Assembly: GCA_964584805.1 (NCBI GenBank)
Contig: CAZPAY010000003.1
Coordinates: 111,634 to 175,633, forward strand
Direction of reading: 5' to 3'
From: JABHIE01 sp964584805
GTDB lineage: Bacteria > Planctomycetota > UBA1135
DNA length: 64,000 nt
Of this stretch, positions 61,958 to 64,000 are shown in pieces (position 1 is the first letter of the stretch; each line of letters starts with the position of its first letter). Made by a program: the position numbers and the translations under genes. The notes below the pieces were generated by a model, which did not search any database, was not told the DNA's origin, and saw nothing but the letters and a program-made list of their open reading frames with translations.

Positions 61958-62431
61958 ATGACTCAAAACATTCAGGAATCAAAGGCCCGCGCGCTAGAGC
62001 TTGCACAAGCTCTAGCGTGTGAGGCCGATTCCCTTAAAGGCGAAAATATCGAGATTCTTGATGTTTCCGACCTGCTCTATGTCACCGACTATTTTGTCAT
62101 GGTGACCACCCGCTCGGCGCGTCAAACCAAAGCGCTGGGTGAGTCCCTCAAAACTACCGCAAAAGCCGACATCGGCAACCGCGGCGCAATTGAGGGAAGC
62201 GCTCGCTCCGAATGGATGCTTTGCGACTTTGACGATGTCGTGGTGCATATCCTCACGGAAAGCGCACGCGAGTTTTACGACCTCGATACGCTTTGGGCAG
62301 ATGCTCCGCGCATGGAAACGGGCCTCCCTGAGGCGCCCACGACCGAAGAGCCCGCGACGACCGAGCTTGCGGAAGAAAGCGTCATCGACGCTGAGCCGCC
62401 TGCTGGCGACGGCGACAGCCATTCGGCTTAA
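61958..62431 (+). CDS. rsfS: Ribosomal silencing factor RsfS
   Basis: 157 residues. The first ~110 match RsfS/Iojap: ENIEILDVSDLLYVTDYFVMVTTRSARQT, SARSEWMLCDFDDVVVHILTES and FYDLDTLWADAP. It binds ribosomal protein L14 and blocks subunit joining under starvation. An acidic Pro/Glu/Thr-rich C-terminal tail of about 40 residues is an addition to the usual form. Close to hppA (12 bases). Confidence 0.93.
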   Translation: MTQNIQESKARALELAQALACEADSLKGENIEILDVSDLLYVTDYFVMVTTRSARQTKALGESLKTTAKADIGNRGAIEGSARSEWMLCDFDDVVVHILTESAREFYDLDTLWADAPRMETGLPEAPTTEEPATTELAEESVIDAEPPAGDGDSHSA

Positions 62432-62440
62432 AATCGGCGC

Positions 62441-63406
62441 ATGCCGCGCCTTGTCCAACCCCTTGCCGCAGGTCCGCTCGACCTGATTGGCGATGTCCAT
62501 GGCGAGCTGGGCGCGCTACAAGAGCTGACTGCCAAACTCGGCTATGACGAAAAGGGTCGGCACTGTGATGGTCGCACGCTCGTCTTTCTTGGCGACTTGG
62601 TCGATCGCGGCCCCGATAGCCCCGGAGTCGTTGCGCGAGTTCAGTCTTGGGTTGAAACGGGGCGCGCGCAGTGCGTCTGCGGAAACCACGAGCTAAACTT
62701 ACTCCTCGCAAAGCACCGCAAAGGAAACAACTGGTTCTACGGCGAAGAGCAGACTCTTGAGAAGAGTGGCCTCCAAGTGCCGCAAGTCTTGGCAGACGAC
62801 AACCTACGCGCCGATTTGCGCGCTTTTTTCGCGACTCTGCCCCTCGCGCTAGAGCGGGACGACCTCGTCGTGGCGCATGCTTGCTGGCGGCCAAGCGCCA
62901 TTGATGCGCTGCGTGACATTTCCTTGGCGCCTCATGTTGCATTCAGGCAGTTTGAGCATGCAATTGCCGTTTCACTGCCCCATCGTGGCATTGCCCGCAA
63001 AACACAGGGCTCGGCACTCGCCTTTCAAAATGAAAACCCCGTGGGTATCTGCACGAGTGGGCTTGAACAACCCACAACTGGCGAGACTTTCATGGCCGGT
63101 GGCAAGCCGCGGGAAGAAGAGCGTGTCGCTTGGTGGACGGAGTGGCCAGTAGATGGCCCCGATGTCGTGTTTGGCCATTATTGGCGCGCCGTCGATATCA
63201 ACCGAAAGCCCGTTCATCGTGGGCCCTATTTGTTTCCTGACACTCCGCTTAAAGAGCCGCTTGGCCTAGGTCGCAATGCATGGTGTATCGATTTCTCAGC
63301 TGGCTACCGCAATTTACAACGAGCCTCAGGGGGAAGCGCACCAGCGCCGACTGCCTTGGCTGCCTTGCGATGGCCAGAAAAAGAGATTGTGCAGGTGATT
63401 CCATAA
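62441..63406 (+). CDS. Calcineurin-like (PPP-type) metallophosphoesterase
   Basis: 321 residues. Dinuclear metal motifs: GDVHGELGAL, GDLVDRGPDSPG, GNHELNLL, and later histidines in VVAHACWRP and FGHYWRA. The PPP group includes bacterial Ser/Thr phosphatases and the ApaH/PrpE enzymes that cleave diadenosine tetraphosphate. The longer C-terminus here favours an ApaH-like or broad phosphatase role without settling it. It follows rsfS by 9 bases. Confidence 0.88.
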   Translation: MPRLVQPLAAGPLDLIGDVHGELGALQELTAKLGYDEKGRHCDGRTLVFLGDLVDRGPDSPGVVARVQSWVETGRAQCVCGNHELNLLLAKHRKGNNWFYGEEQTLEKSGLQVPQVLADDNLRADLRAFFATLPLALERDDLVVAHACWRPSAIDALRDISLAPHVAFRQFEHAIAVSLPHRGIARKTQGSALAFQNENPVGICTSGLEQPTTGETFMAGGKPREEERVAWWTEWPVDGPDVVFGHYWRAVDINRKPVHRGPYLFPDTPLKEPLGLGRNAWCIDFSAGYRNLQRASGGSAPAPTALAALRWPEKEIVQVIP

Positions 63407-63408
63407 AA

Positions 63409-63439
63409 ATGGGGCGCTCTCTATGTGAGAACGCCCCAT
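63409..63439. terminator. Hairpin between convergent genes at the right end
   Basis: ATGGGGCG and CGCCCCAT (8 bp) enclose TCTC/GAGA (4 bp) around a 5-base loop, with one mismatch. It lies 2 bases after the phosphoesterase stop and before the convergent gene's stop, so it probably terminates both. No U-tract follows. Confidence 0.6.
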
Positions 63440-63456
63440 GGCTAAACTGATATGGT

Positions 63457-64000
63457 TTAGAAATCCATGCTGAGCACGGCATAGATGGTCTCGTCAAACT
63501 CATCAGAGCCAGCGCGATCAACAAGTGCCAAACCACCCATCGCTTTGAGGCCGCCACCCAAAGTCGTCTCAAGCGTGATATCAAACTCGCTGTAGTCGAT
63601 GCCATTGACCGTGATGTCATGCATCGAGAAGCCGCCGTCCCAGCCTTCCATTGGTGCGAAGCTCAGGCCAAGGCTCATCGTAGATGCCTCGCCCGACCCC
63701 CAAAGGCCGCCGACCATTGTGTCGCTCAAACCCGCGACATTGTGACGCTGGTTGATGGTGCGACCCGTGCTTGAACTGGTGATAACATCAAAGCCATCTT
63801 CGGTGTCAGAAAAAGCGATGGTAACCAAAGAGCCAAGACCGATTTCGGTGAGAAGCTCAAGGTCGAGCGCTGTATCGAAAGCCCAAGCCATTGCGCTGTC
63901 TGCCCCGTAAGCTTCGTACCAAGCCATGTCGAGGTTGCAGTCAAAGCCGAGAAGCATGCCATTAACGGCGAGCCCGCGCCAGTCGTCGTGGGAGGCATCG
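63457..64000 (-). CDS. C-terminal part of a probable outer-membrane beta-barrel protein
   Basis: 181 codons of an open frame that continues past the right edge; no start is in the window. The sequence alternates polar and hydrophobic residues in short strands (GLGSLVTIAFSDTEDGFDVI, DYSEFDITLETTLGGGLKAMGGLALV in parts) and ends in Phe (AVLSMDF), the C-terminal signature used by the outer-membrane insertion machinery. No specific family recognised. The last codons overlap a small CTAAAC/GTTTAG dyad. Confidence 0.55.
   Translation of the reverse strand, partial: DASHDDWRGLAVNGMLLGFDCNLDMAWYEAYGADSAMAWAFDTALDLELLTEIGLGSLVTIAFSDTEDGFDVITSSSTGRTINQRHNVAGLSDTMVGGLWGSGEASTMSLGLSFAPMEGWDGGFSMHDITVNGIDYSEFDITLETTLGGGLKAMGGLALVDRAGSDEFDETIYAVLSMDF

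Overview
The window (about 53% G+C by eye, protein-dense, no rRNA or tRNA seen) looks like a chromosomal segment of a Gram-negative, probably aquatic bacterium. I lean towards Planctomycetota. The reasons are secreted proteins ending in beta-rich C-terminal modules of a kind I associate with that phylum, a large M16 peptidase fused to a second metallopeptidase motif, poor Shine-Dalgarno use, and HAF-repeat and carboxypeptidase-regulatory-like secreted proteins. This placement is inference from gene content; no marker phylogeny was possible.

Layout. 0-9.2 kb: start of a peroxiredoxin; a minus-strand radical SAM / NupC / purine nucleoside phosphorylase group; an M28 lipoprotein peptidase with a repeat-rich DUF4097-type protein; a secreted alpha/beta hydrolase; an ADP-ribosylglycohydrolase; RecQ. 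9.3-21.6 kb: a 1339-residue subtilase, a decayed AbiE toxin-antitoxin locus, an OxlT-type transporter, a TonB-like protein, a broken secreted esterase, a phosphodiesterase-SGNH esterase fusion, and a second, intact AbiE locus. Both antitoxin genes begin inside nested palindromes that look like autoregulatory operators. 21.6-29.6 kb: pyruvate kinase, then an accessory stretch of three unrecognised genes separated by two copies of a roughly 90-bp element with covarying helices and a potential pseudoknot, then a coupled HIT-HNH pair, then urocanase. 29.9-34.7 kb: the double-motif M16 peptidase and a decaying ApbE / redoxin / DUF3570 / DUF4266 cluster.

34.7-50.9 kb is a coherent respiratory and regulatory block on the minus strand: histidine ammonia-lyase, a sensor kinase with a cysteine cluster and a sigma54 response regulator, then a good sigma54-type promoter feeding a narC-narG-narH-narJ-narI-narK-narK nitrate respiration operon that ends at a UUCG terminator. 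HutH carries Ala-Cys-Gly instead of Ala-Ser-Gly at its cofactor-forming tripeptide. 50.9-64 kb: a HAF-repeat protein with an in-frame stop, a carboxypeptidase-regulatory-like protein, a cation diffusion facilitator, a glycosyltransferase, an FHA protein with a glutaredoxin-like protein, a translationally coupled ABC ATPase/permease/secreted protein trio, DedA, membrane pyrophosphatase, RsfS, a calcineurin-like phosphoesterase and the end of a probable outer-membrane protein.

Three otherwise recognisable genes carry single in-frame stop codons (one TGA, two TAG), each explicable by one G:C to A:T change. Together with deletions in the AbiE and DUF3570 loci, this suggests either active gene decay or consensus errors in this assembly.
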